The notes under the pieces: generated by a model
Seen by the model: only the letters and a program-made list of their open reading frames with translations
Databases searched by the model: none
Told to the model about the DNA's origin: nothing
Assembly (NCBI GenBank): GCA_025963345.1
Contig: JAOPUS010000244.1
Coordinates: forward strand, 1 to 9,032
Source of the DNA: Blastococcus sp.
Lineage (GTDB): Bacteria > Actinomycetota > Actinomycetes > Mycobacteriales > Geodermatophilaceae
DNA length: 9,032 nucleotides
Direction: 5' to 3'
Part shown: positions 1 to 7,300 of the stretch, piece after piece
Layout: each line of letters opens with the position of its first letter
Numbering within the stretch: position 1 is the first letter of the stretch
Made by a program: the position numbers and the translations under genes

Positions 1-883
<883 letters not shown>

Positions 884-1180
884 GGGCCGTCCCTCCTCTC
901 GCATCGAATGACGGACCCGGTGGCGCAGCGACCCCGGATTCGCTCACGTCCACGGCTCACACATGCGGCCGGCACCGGATCAACCAGTCCGACCGGCTTC
1001 ACGCCCCAGCTACTGCTGGAGCTTCGACGTCCACACCGTGAGCACGTCAATCCTTGCCCGGCCGGCTGCCGGGCCAACCGAACACCACGACACCATCCTG
1101 ACCGCCGCCTGGATCCGCGCGTACCACCGGCTCGGACGCACCGCGACATACATCTGGCCCGGGGCGCCCGTCCGGACGAT
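884..1180. other. Intergenic region between the F510_1955-like gene and the DUF255 gene
   Basis: These 297 bases separate two genes read on the minus strand. Short frames cross it on both strands, but their products are Arg/Ser/Pro-rich and match no family I recognise. It holds one GC hairpin (1056-1074), listed separately, and the Shine-Dalgarno site of the DUF255 gene. A promoter for the DUF255 gene is expected in the 900-1050 part, but I cannot point to a convincing -35/-10 pair. Confidence 0.6.
1056..1074 (-). terminator. Possible stem-loop terminator after the copper cluster
   Basis: GCCCGGC (1056-1062) and GCCGGGC (1068-1074) form a perfect 7-bp stem with a 5-nt loop, about 107 nt past the stop codon of the BNR-repeat lipoprotein gene. 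There is no U-tract after it on the reverse strand. That is common for terminators in high-GC actinomycetes but leaves the call weak. Confidence 0.35.
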
Positions 1181-2080
1181 TCAGTGCTCGAGCAGCACCG
1201 TGAACGTCTGACCACCGTCCTGCGACTCCAGGAGGGCCTCGGCGGTCACGACGGCTATCCGGATCGTCCCGTCGTCGGCGGAGGCCGCCGTCACGGCGTG
1301 GGGAGCCGCGCCCAGTTGCGCCCGTTCCTGCCAGCTGCCGGCCGCATCCGTGCTGGTCCACACCGTGCCGGCCGGGTCGACGCCGACGGCTGTCGTGCCG
1401 TCCTCGGCCCAGTCGACCACCTGGAGCAGCGGCGCGCTGTCCACCGGGGACCACGAGGAACCGGCGTCTGCGGACCGAAGGAGTCCCTGCTGCGTCGTCG
1501 CCAGGACGGAGGTGCCGTCGGGGGCGGCGGCGAGCGTGTGCGGTTCGGCCGGGATCTGCAGCTGTTCCCACGTCCGGCCGTCGGTGCTGCGCAGCAGCGA
1601 TCCGTCGTAGCCGAGCACTCCGGCGTCGCTGACGGTCAGGGCGTGGAAGTCGGACTCGCCCTGGCGGGACAACGCCGTCCAGGTGCGACCGCCGTCGGTG
1701 GACTCGATCAGCCCGACCGGCTGCGGAAGGTCCACACCGGGTCCGGGGTGGCCGGATGCCAGGTAGTGGTCGGCCCCGGAAACCGCGAAACCCATGAGGT
1801 CGATGACCGGGCCGATGGAGGTGAGCTGACCACTCTCGCTCACGCCGACGAGTCCCTCGTGAGTGGCCAGGAGCAGCGCCCCGTCGGGGCCGATCGCAAC
1901 GCCGTGGACGTGCCCGGACGGCAGCGACCCCGCCTCCGGCGACGGCGATGCGGCCGCGGATCCGGACTCCGGCGAGGAGCACCCGGAGACCAGCGTGAGC
2001 AGGGCGGCACCCGCGGCGGCAAGGAGCACCCCGGCGCGTCGTGACGACGCGGGGGGACGGTGGAGGCGCTGCAGGCGCAT
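1181..2080 (-). CDS. F510_1955-family BNR/Asp-box repeat lipoprotein
   Basis: A 299-residue exported protein. Residues 1-34 form a lipoprotein signal peptide: Arg-rich start, hydrophobic stretch, lipobox V-S-G-C with the lipidated Cys34. After a Ser/Pro linker come HVHGVAIGPDG and an MGFAVSGADHYLASGHP segment, both characteristic of the F510_1955 'glycosylhydrolase' family. Several Asp-box repeats of sialidase type follow (STDGGRTW, STDGRTW, SADAGSSW, STDAAGSW, SQDGGQTF), predicting a beta-propeller. The family name implies a hydrolase, but no catalytic residues can be assigned and a binding or scaffold role is equally possible. An upstream ATG at 2125 is in frame, but the ATG at 2078-2080 is preferred: it starts the signal peptide directly and has GGAG (2087-2090) at 6-nt spacing. 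It is the last gene of the copper cluster, 87 nt after the DUF305 gene. I associate this family with DUF305 proteins in actinobacterial copper loci, so a periplasm-side copper role is inferred. Confidence 0.85.
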   Translation of the reverse strand: MRLQRLHRPPASSRRAGVLLAAAGAALLTLVSGCSSPESGSAAASPSPEAGSLPSGHVHGVAIGPDGALLLATHEGLVGVSESGQLTSIGPVIDLMGFAVSGADHYLASGHPGPGVDLPQPVGLIESTDGGRTWTALSRQGESDFHALTVSDAGVLGYDGSLLRSTDGRTWEQLQIPAEPHTLAAAPDGTSVLATTQQGLLRSADAGSSWSPVDSAPLLQVVDWAEDGTTAVGVDPAGTVWTSTDAAGSWQERAQLGAAPHAVTAASADDGTIRIAVVTAEALLESQDGGQTFTVLLEH

Positions 2081-2125
2081 GAAGATCTCCGGTCTCAGCG
2101 GGGGTGGATGCGGTACGGGGGACAT

Positions 2126-2157
2126 GGCGGGGCGAGGGGCGAGCCCGCCGCCCCGCC
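2126..2157 (-). terminator. GC-rich stem-loop between DUF305 and F510_1955-like genes
   Basis: GGCGGGGCG (2126-2134) pairs perfectly with CGCCCCGCC (2149-2157), a 9-bp stem with a 14-nt loop. It begins 10 nt after the DUF305 stop codon and lacks a U-tract. It could be a terminator, a partial attenuator lowering expression of the last gene, or a 3'-end stabiliser. Confidence 0.4.
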
Positions 2158-2167
2158 GTGTGCTGGT

Positions 2168-2794
2168 TCAGCCGCCGAGCGCGGGAAGCAGCTGCTCCAT
2201 CTCGGCGATCTCTGCGTTCTGGCTGTCGCGGATGCTCCCGGCCATTGCGAGGGCATCGGAGTTCTGCCCCTCGGCGCTCTCGGTCACAGCCATCTCCACC
2301 GCGGCGCGATGGTGGCGGATCATCTGCTCGAGGAACAGCCGGTCGAAGTCGGCGCCGGACGCATTGGCCAGGGCGGTCATGTCCTGCTCGGACATCCCTC
2401 CCATGCCCTCGCCGCTGCTGTGGTCCATGCCGCTCATGTCGCCGGCGCCCCACTCGGCGAGCCAGCCGGTGAGCGTGTCGATCTCGGGCTGCTGGGCCGT
2501 CTGGATGCGGGCTGCGAGGTCGAGGATCCGCGGATCGGCGGCCCGGCCCGGGGCCAGCTGAGCCATCGCGATGGCCGACTGGTGGTGCGGGACCATCTGC
2601 TCGGCGAAGGTGGTGTCGGCCTCGTTGTGCTCGACGCTCTGCCTGGCCGATGAACTCGCCGAAGTGTCCGGGCGGGTGGATCCGTGCGCCGCGGTGTGGG
2701 CGTTGCCCGAGCAGCCGGCGAGGACGAGGGTCCCGGCGAGAAGGGTGCCTGCGAGACGCCCGAGACGCCCGAGACGTGCGGTCGTGTGGGTCAT
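2168..2794 (-). CDS. DUF305-domain copper-associated lipoprotein
   Basis: A 208-residue protein with an Arg-containing N-terminus, a hydrophobic stretch and the lipobox L-A-G-C at Cys28, so it should be anchored on the outer face of the cytoplasmic membrane. The DUF305 four-helix domain covers about residues 55-205. Its two hallmark His pairs are visible: MVPHHQSAIAMA (His70-71) and MIRHHRAAVEMA (His161-162). Between the halves lies a Met/His-containing loop (about 120-134, DMSGMDHSSGEGMGGM) of the kind that binds Cu(I). The family is repeatedly found with copper exporters and is thought to bind metal, although its biochemical role is not well established. The ATG at 2792-2794 has AGGAGA (2803-2808) at 8-nt spacing. 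It lies 93 nt after the DUF6153 gene and 87 nt before the BNR lipoprotein gene, and is very likely cotranscribed with at least one of them. Copper binding is inferred. Confidence 0.92.
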   Translation of the reverse strand: MTHTTARLGRLGRLAGTLLAGTLVLAGCSGNAHTAAHGSTRPDTSASSSARQSVEHNEADTTFAEQMVPHHQSAIAMAQLAPGRAADPRILDLAARIQTAQQPEIDTLTGWLAEWGAGDMSGMDHSSGEGMGGMSEQDMTALANASGADFDRLFLEQMIRHHRAAVEMAVTESAEGQNSDALAMAGSIRDSQNAEIAEMEQLLPALGG

Positions 2795-2887
2795 GACGTG
2801 GTTCTCCTGGGAAGTCGGTACGAAGGCGTGCTGGAACCGCCGCCGGTGGCCAGACAGTGCTGGGGCGGGACGGTGCGAGCAGTCGGC

Positions 2888-3340
2888 CTACGTCCGCAGG
2901 ACGCAGAGGGCGAACAGATCCGGTGGTCGGAGCGGGGTCGACCACCCGGCGGCGCGGGCTCGGGCTCGCCGCAGTGCCGGGGGTACCAGCCCGAACAGCC
3001 GGGGCACGAGCAGCGCGAGCAAGACGGCAAACCCGGCGGCGAGCACCGCCAGGCACAGCGTCCACAGGTGCACGCCCGCCCCGTGCGGCGTGCTTCCGCG
3101 CCCGGCGTCGGCGGGCGCATCCGCGTCAGACCGAGTGACCGCGGAGTCGCCCGGCATCGGATCGGTCAGGCCGACCCCGGTCACGTGGCCGTCGGCAGCA
3201 GAAGCGGCCAGCGCGACCGTCGCGGCGTGTACAGCGTCGGAGCCGTGGGTGGAGCCGGCGGCGGCAGTGGTGCACTGCAGGCCGTGCATGGCGAAGACGG
3301 CGGCCAGCATCAGCAGGGCCGTCCACAGTCGTGCCGCCAT
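2888..3340 (-). CDS. DUF6153-family small membrane protein
   Basis: A 150-residue protein. Residues 1-20 form a hydrophobic signal or anchor segment ending in the motif MHGLQC (18-23). A low-complexity Ala/Asp/His-containing region follows to about residue 90. A strong transmembrane helix runs from HLWTLCLAVLAA to about 115, and the tail ends RPPDLFALCVLRT. The MHGL motif, the C-terminal helix and the PDL-ALCVLR tail fit the actinobacterial DUF6153 family, whose function is unknown. The frame stays open upstream to an ATG at 3526, but that extension is Arg/Pro/Cys-rich and overlaps the ATPase gene. The ATG at 3338-3340 has AAGGGGG (3346-3352) at 5-nt spacing; an adjacent GTG at 3346 is a less likely alternative. 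The Cys and His residues near both membrane segments would suit a metal-handling accessory, but this is inferred only from its place next to a copper ATPase. Confidence 0.8.
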   Translation of the reverse strand: MAARLWTALLMLAAVFAMHGLQCTTAAAGSTHGSDAVHAATVALAASAADGHVTGVGLTDPMPGDSAVTRSDADAPADAGRGSTPHGAGVHLWTLCLAVLAAGFAVLLALLVPRLFGLVPPALRRARARAAGWSTPLRPPDLFALCVLRT

Positions 3341-3369
3341 GACCACCCCCTTCGTCTCCGAGGCTACGA

Positions 3370-3398
3370 GGTCTCCCCGGCGGCATGCCGGGGAGACC
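3370..3398 (-). terminator. Perfect 12-bp stem-loop after the ATPase gene
   Basis: GGTCTCCCCGGC (3370-3381) is the exact reverse complement of GCCGGGGAGACC (3387-3398), with a 5-nt loop. It starts 21 nt after the ATPase stop and ends 29 nt before the DUF6153 start. No U-tract follows on the reverse strand. It may be a terminator, an attenuator that lets some transcripts continue into the accessory genes, or an mRNA-end stabiliser. Confidence 0.6.
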
Positions 3399-3419
3399 GT
3401 CGTCACTGCCTCACACCGT

Positions 3420-5864
3420 TCAGCGGGACACCGGCTGCGGCTCGGGCGCCGGGGCGGCCCGCGCCGCGCCCGTCTCGGGGGCGGCGGGCAGCCGCAGCCG
3501 CTTGAGCAGCAGCGCGTTGACCGCAACCAAGACGCTGGAGCCCGACATCGACAGGGCGGCGATCTCCGGGCGCAGCACCAGGCCGAACGGCGCGAACACC
3601 CCGGCGGCGATCGGCAGCGCGATGGCGTTGTAGCCGATCGCCCAGGCCAGGTTCTGCCGCATCTTGCGCAGCGTGGCCCGCCCGATGGCGAGTGCCGTCG
3701 GCACCCCGAAAGGGTCGGAGCCCATCAGGACCACATCCGCAGCCTCGATCGCGACATCCGTGCCGGCGCCGATCGCGATGCCGAGATCGGCGGTGACCAG
3801 CCCGATGGCGTCGTTCACCCCGTCCCCGACGAAGGCAACCCGCCGTCCTGCCTGCTGCAGCTCGGTGATCCGGGCGGCCTTGTCGGCGGGCAGCACCTCG
3901 GCGATGACGGTGTCGATGCCCAGCTGCTCGGCGATGCGGCGGGCGGTGGCCTCGTTGTCCCCGGTGAGCATGACCACCTGCAGGCCGGCCTCGTGCAGCG
4001 CGGCCACGGCCGCCGCGGACGTCGGCCGGACGGCGTCGGCCAATGCGATCACTCCGACGGCGCGGCCGTCGACGGCGACCAGCACCGCGGTTCGGCCACC
4101 GGCGGCCAGGTCGTCGCGGCGCACACCCATGGCCCCCAGCGCGACGCCCTCGTCGGCCATCAGCTTGGCGTTGCCCACCAGCACCCGGTGCCCGGCGACT
4201 TCGGCGACGGCGCCGCGTCCGGGCAGGTTGCGGAACCCGGTGGCGGTCAGCGCCGCCACGCCGCGGGCGTCGGCGTGCCGGGCTACGGCGGCGGCCAGCG
4301 GGTGCTCGGACTCCCGTTCGACGGCCGCGGCCAGCGCCAGCACGTCACCTTCACCCATGCCGTCGACGACGACGTCGGTGACCTCCGGTTCACCCTTCGT
4401 CAGAGTGCCGGTCTTGTCGAACACAACGGTGTCGATCCGGGCGGCGGTCTCCAGTGCGGTGGCGTTCTTGAACAGCACGCCGCGCTGGGCGGCCAGCCCG
4501 GTGCCGACCATGATCGCGGTCGGGGTGGCCAGGCCGAGCGCATCGGGGCAGGTGACCACGACGACGGTGATCGCGAACAGCATCGCGGTGGCGAAGGAGG
4601 CGCCGGCGGCCAGCCACGCGAGCAGCGTCAGCCCGCCGCCGACCAGCGCGACCAGGACCAGCCAGAACGCCGCCCGATCGGCCAGCCGCTGGCCCGGGCT
4701 CTTGGACGCCTGCGCGGTCTGCACCGCGGCGACGATCGCGGCAAGCGCGGTGTCCGCGCCGACCTTCGTGGCCCGCACCCGCAGGGTGCCGGTGGTGTTC
4801 ACCGAGCCGCCGATGACCTCGTCGCCGGGACCCTCGTGCACCGGCAGGCTCTCCCCGGTGATCAGCGACTCGTCGACTTCGCTCTCGCCGGCTTCAACGA
4901 CGCCGTCGACGGGGATCTTCGCCCCGGGCCGGACCAGCAACAGGTCGCCGACGACCACCTCGGCGGTCGGGACCTCCACCGGCTGCCCGTCCCGGATGAC
5001 GACCGCGCGCGGCGGTGCCAGCTCGAGCAGCGTGCGGATGGCGTCGTTGGCGCCGCCGCGGGCGCGCATCTCGAACCAGTGCCCGAGCAGCACGAACGCG
5101 GTCAGCACGGTGGCCGCCTCGTAGAAGACCTCGCCGCCGCCGGCCAGCGTGACCACGACGCTGTAGCCCCAGCCGGCGCCGACCGCGACAGCGACCAGCA
5201 CCATCATGTCCAACGTCCGCGCCCGCAGCGCCCGCCAGGCGCCGTCGAAGAAGATCCAAGCGCTGTAGAAGACGACCGGCAGCGAGAGGATCAGCGAGAA
5301 GACGTCGTCGCGAAGCCCGAACGGCGCCGGCGCGGTGAATCCGAGCACCTCCCGGCCGATCGGCGACCACAGCAGGATCGGGATCGACAGCGCCGCCGCG
5401 ACCAGGAATCGGTTACGCATGTCGCGCGCCATCCCGGCCATGTCGTGGTGCCCGCCGTGGCCCATCGCCTCGTGGCCGCTCATCCCGTCGTGCTCGGCGG
5501 CCCCGGCGTCGGGCCGACCATGGGTGGCGTGCTCGTGCAGTGCCTCCGTGGCCGCCTCGACTGCGCGGTGACCGTCGTGGGCCGCGGTCGTGCCGAGGTC
5601 GCGAGGCTCGGCCGCCGGGTCGCAGACGTGCCTGGGCACAGACTGCCCCGAGCAGTGGTAGCCGCAGTCGCGGACCCATGACCCGAGCTGCGCCACCGAG
5701 GTCCGCGCCGGGTCGTAGGTCACCGTGGCGGTCTGGCCGACCGGGTTGGCCTCGACGCGCAGCACGCCCGGGCGCCGGCCGAGCACACTCTCGGCGACGG
5801 CCTTCTCCGATGCCCAGTGCACTCCGGCGACTTCCAACACGACCGTCTGCTGCCGAGCCGACAT
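3420..5864 (-). CDS. Heavy-metal (copper-type) P1B ATPase with variant CPD motif
   Basis: An 814-residue P1B-type ATPase that should pump a metal, most likely copper, out of the cytoplasm using ATP. Residues 7-70 resemble a heavy-metal-associated domain but have GVHWASEK where the GMxCxxC loop belongs; Cys67, Cys71 and Cys81 lie just after it. A His/Met-rich stretch (about 96-149) follows, as in CopB-type pumps. The core is complete: TGES (336-339), transmembrane motif C439-P440-D441, phosphorylation site DKTGT (Asp483), HP (521-522), GDGVND (680-685), then YN (745-746) and MSGSS (773-777) in the last two helices. The YN and MSxSS residues resemble copper pumps. The third residue of the ion-binding motif is Asp instead of Cys or His. 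A GTG at 5868-5870 is in frame, but AGGA (5871-5874) abuts it and sits 6 nt from the ATG at 5862-5864, so the ATG is preferred. It is the first gene of the copper cluster, behind a CsoR-like operator. Metal and oxidation state are not proven. Confidence 0.93.
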   Translation of the reverse strand: MSARQQTVVLEVAGVHWASEKAVAESVLGRRPGVLRVEANPVGQTATVTYDPARTSVAQLGSWVRDCGYHCSGQSVPRHVCDPAAEPRDLGTTAAHDGHRAVEAATEALHEHATHGRPDAGAAEHDGMSGHEAMGHGGHHDMAGMARDMRNRFLVAAALSIPILLWSPIGREVLGFTAPAPFGLRDDVFSLILSLPVVFYSAWIFFDGAWRALRARTLDMMVLVAVAVGAGWGYSVVVTLAGGGEVFYEAATVLTAFVLLGHWFEMRARGGANDAIRTLLELAPPRAVVIRDGQPVEVPTAEVVVGDLLLVRPGAKIPVDGVVEAGESEVDESLITGESLPVHEGPGDEVIGGSVNTTGTLRVRATKVGADTALAAIVAAVQTAQASKSPGQRLADRAAFWLVLVALVGGGLTLLAWLAAGASFATAMLFAITVVVVTCPDALGLATPTAIMVGTGLAAQRGVLFKNATALETAARIDTVVFDKTGTLTKGEPEVTDVVVDGMGEGDVLALAAAVERESEHPLAAAVARHADARGVAALTATGFRNLPGRGAVAEVAGHRVLVGNAKLMADEGVALGAMGVRRDDLAAGGRTAVLVAVDGRAVGVIALADAVRPTSAAAVAALHEAGLQVVMLTGDNEATARRIAEQLGIDTVIAEVLPADKAARITELQQAGRRVAFVGDGVNDAIGLVTADLGIAIGAGTDVAIEAADVVLMGSDPFGVPTALAIGRATLRKMRQNLAWAIGYNAIALPIAAGVFAPFGLVLRPEIAALSMSGSSVLVAVNALLLKRLRLPAAPETGAARAAPAPEPQPVSR

Positions 5865-5905
5865 GGCCACTCCTCGCGCGTTCGGGTCTCCGTGTCGCCC
5901 AGAAC

Positions 5906-5925
5906 GCTATACCCCCCTGGGGTAC
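5906..5925 (-). promoter_or_regulatory. CsoR-like operator overlapping the ATPase promoter
   Basis: TACCCC (5910-5915) and GGGGTA (5919-5924) form a perfect dyad around a 3-nt centre, within TATACCCCCCTGGGGTAC (5908-5925). This resembles known CsoR sites, which are GC-rich dyads with TACCCC-type arms. Read on the reverse strand, TATAGC (5911-5906) could serve as a -10 element, so repressor binding would cover it; no good -35 is visible. The start of transcription would be near 5899, giving a leader of about 35 nt before the ATPase ATG. Copper-bound CsoR releases DNA in the known systems, so copper induction is inferred. Confidence 0.75.
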
Positions 5926-5963
5926 TTTACCAGCAGTTCGGCAGGGTCAGCGGAAGCGAGTGG

Positions 5964-6491
5964 TCAATCGCCGCGCCGCCGCGGCGCGGCTTCCCCCTCG
6001 TCAGGTTCCCGCTCCTTGCGGCGGAGCAGATAGGACGTCACGCCCAGCAGGACGACCAGGACGCCCAGCAGCCCGATCTCGACGATGCGGTCGTCGAACT
6101 GGTCACCCTTGCCGAGGACGCCGGCCGCCTCGACCGAGAGCACGACGATCTCCTTGATCGAGGCGATGATGCCGACGAGCAGGAAGGGCTCGGCAACCAG
6201 CTCGCGCTTCTCGACCGTCGTGCGGACGGCGAAGAGCAGCTCGACGAAGATGAACACCAGCAGCAGGAGGTCGAGCACCTCGAGCAGCGGCTTCTGGGAG
6301 AAGTCGCTCACCAGCCCCCAGGAGGTCTTACCTGCCACCGCGAGCAGGACGAACGCCGACAGCACCAGGAAGAGCGCGATGCCTCCGTAGATGAGGTTCT
6401 CGGCCACTTCCAGTGCCCGGGTCCCGGCCCTGCTGAAGCCCGGCGGGCGGACGTCCTCTTCGGGGTCTGCGCTGCGCTGATCCTGGGCCAT
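5964..6491 (-). CDS. PsiE-family (phosphate-starvation-inducible) membrane protein
   Basis: A 175-residue integral membrane protein with four predicted helices at about 33-53, 69-89, 101-121 and 136-156, with charged tails at both ends. The hallmark of the PsiE family is visible: FVELLFAVRTTVEKRELVAEP, then FLLVGIIASIKEIVVLSVEA (about 82-121). The E. coli protein is induced by phosphate starvation; its molecular function is unknown and regulation here may differ. The ATG at 6489-6491 has no good Shine-Dalgarno site. Either it is leaderless, or translation is controlled by the dyad that contains the start codon. An internal GTG at codon 29 is a poor alternative because it would remove the usual N-terminal tail. 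It ends about 40 nt before the copper operator on the same strand, so readthrough into the copper cluster is possible. The C-terminal AAPRRRGD is encoded by a strong palindrome. Confidence 0.88.
   Translation of the reverse strand: MAQDQRSADPEEDVRPPGFSRAGTRALEVAENLIYGGIALFLVLSAFVLLAVAGKTSWGLVSDFSQKPLLEVLDLLLLVFIFVELLFAVRTTVEKRELVAEPFLLVGIIASIKEIVVLSVEAAGVLGKGDQFDDRIVEIGLLGVLVVLLGVTSYLLRRKEREPDEGEAAPRRRGD
5970..5990 (-). terminator. Palindrome at the 3' end of the PsiE-family gene
   Basis: GCCGCGCCGC (5970-5979) and GCGGCGCGGC (5981-5990) are exact reverse complements around one base, inside the last codons and ending 4 nt before the stop codon. As RNA it would fold into a strong GC stem with a 3-nt loop. 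It may act in termination ahead of the copper promoter, or may simply reflect Pro-Arg-Arg codons. There is no U-tract. Confidence 0.35.
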
Positions 6492-6526
6492 CGGATGATC
6501 ATTCCCGATGGCCCCGCGCGAGTCTC
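6485..6526 (-). promoter_or_regulatory. Dyad and possible leaderless promoter at the PsiE-family start
   Basis: GGGCCATCGG (6485-6494) and CCGATGGCCC (6505-6514) form a perfect 10-bp inverted repeat with a 10-nt spacer; the start codon (6489-6491) lies in one arm. On the reverse strand, GAGACT (6526-6521), 17 nt, AATGAT (6503-6498), 6 nt and then ATG resemble a promoter giving a leaderless message. If so, the dyad covers -10 to +1 like an operator. If transcription starts further upstream, the same sequence folds into a hairpin hiding the start codon. Confidence 0.5.
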
Positions 6527-6747
6527 CCCGACGCTCGCCGTCACTCCGCGCCAGCAGGCCACCGCATGTCGATAAATGCCGTTGCTACCGACAAGCAGAC
6601 GCGCTCTGACTCGTCAGTACACGCCAACCGACACGCCAATATTCGTCCTTGGGTGTCATTTGCTGCCCATAGTGCCAGCGCAGGAGTCGGCGGACCCTGA
6701 CGACTGCGCGACCATCACTCGATGGCGCGTCACCCAGGAGGGCCGTC
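6492..6747. other. Divergent intergenic region, PsiE-family gene / AMIN-like gene
   Basis: These 256 bases lie between genes read away from each other. The middle (about 6565-6680) is less GC-rich than the surroundings, as expected for a promoter region. It holds the PsiE-side dyad at one end, a 9-bp direct repeat (6619-6639) in the middle, and the Shine-Dalgarno AGGAGG (6736-6741) of the AMIN-like gene at the other. A short open frame from the ATG at 6576 has no ribosome site and runs into the next gene in another frame, so I do not call it. Confidence 0.6.
6619..6639. repeat. Short tandem direct repeat, 12-bp period
   Basis: ACACGCCAA occurs at 6619-6627 and again at 6631-6639, separated by CCG, so the two copies lie about one helical turn apart. 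Such spacing suits a regulator binding as a head-to-tail dimer on one DNA face. It does not match the 11-bp PHO-box pattern (GTTCACC repeats). Two copies of 9 bp could also be chance. Confidence 0.5.
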
Positions 6748-7296
6748 ATGACACGAACCCCGATCCGCCTTCTCGTTCTCCTCGCGGCGTCGTTCACCGC
6801 GATCGCACTCGCCGTCCCCGCTCAGGCGGCCGCCCCGTACTGCGGCATCACGTGGGGATCGACCGCCGAGCAGGCGGGCAACTCCGCGCCCTCCGGCTTC
6901 GGCACGGAACTCACCGCCATCCGGGCCGGGCGGCACACCTGCTACGACCGGCTCGTCCTCGACATCAGCGGCACCACGCACGTCAACTCCTGGCGCGTCG
7001 AGTACGTCTCGGCGGTCCGGTCCGACGGCTCTGGCGCCGTCGTCCCGCTGCGCGGTGGGGCGTTCCTGCAGATCACGGCCGGAGCCAACAACGACCAGTA
7101 CCACCCGGCCAACCAGCGGGAACTGGCGAGCGCCGCCGGATTCACAACCTTCCGGCAGGTGGCCTCGGCCGGTGGCTTCGAGGGGTACAGCAGCATCGGC
7201 CTGGGCGTGCGGGCGCGGCTGCCGTTCCGCGTCGCCGCTCTCGCCGGTCCCGGTAACACGGTCCGTGTCGCGATCGACGTGGCGCACCGCTGGTAA
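6748..7296 (+). CDS. Secreted AMIN-like domain protein
   Basis: A 182-residue exported protein. A signal peptide occupies residues 1-27, with Arg residues near the N-terminus, a hydrophobic core and a cleavage site at AQA^AA. There is no lipobox, so it should be released or wall-associated. The mature part begins PYCGITWGS, continues with AGRHTCYDRLVLDISG, WRVEYV, and ends FRVAALAGPGNTVRVAIDVAHRW. This pattern fits the actinobacterial 'AMIN-like domain' family, all-beta proteins distantly like the AMIN domain that targets amidases to the cell wall; peptidoglycan or envelope binding is inferred. Cys32 and Cys65 are the only cysteines in the mature protein and may form a disulfide. AGGAGG (6736-6741) lies 6 nt before the ATG. 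It stands alone on the plus strand, divergent from the PsiE-family gene and convergent with the small membrane gene downstream. Confidence 0.87.
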   Translation: MTRTPIRLLVLLAASFTAIALAVPAQAAAPYCGITWGSTAEQAGNSAPSGFGTELTAIRAGRHTCYDRLVLDISGTTHVNSWRVEYVSAVRSDGSGAVVPLRGGAFLQITAGANNDQYHPANQRELASAAGFTTFRQVASAGGFEGYSSIGLGVRARLPFRVAALAGPGNTVRVAIDVAHRW

Positions 7297-7300
7297 CGCG

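Noticed and set aside
1047..3065. A minus-strand frame of about 672 codons running through three genes of the copper cluster
   Set aside because: It is an alternative frame of the lipoprotein and DUF305 genes, Arg/Pro-rich and without motifs; the true frames carry signal peptides and family motifs.
2571..5681. A very long open frame (over 1000 codons) on the plus strand, antisense to DUF305, DUF6153 and the ATPase
   Set aside because: The product is Arg/Gly/His/Asp-rich low complexity with no family signature, and there is no ribosome site. The complementary minus-strand frames encode clear, conserved proteins. Long antisense frames are expected at this GC content.
5970..5990. The 21-bp palindrome as a regulatory operator for the copper cluster
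   Set aside because: It lies within Pro/Arg codons of the PsiE-family gene and lacks the TACCCC arms. A terminator or codon-driven palindrome is simpler.
6576..6747. A small gene starting at the ATG at 6576
   Set aside because: There is no Shine-Dalgarno site and no recognisable product, and the frame merges with a shadow frame of the AMIN-like gene.
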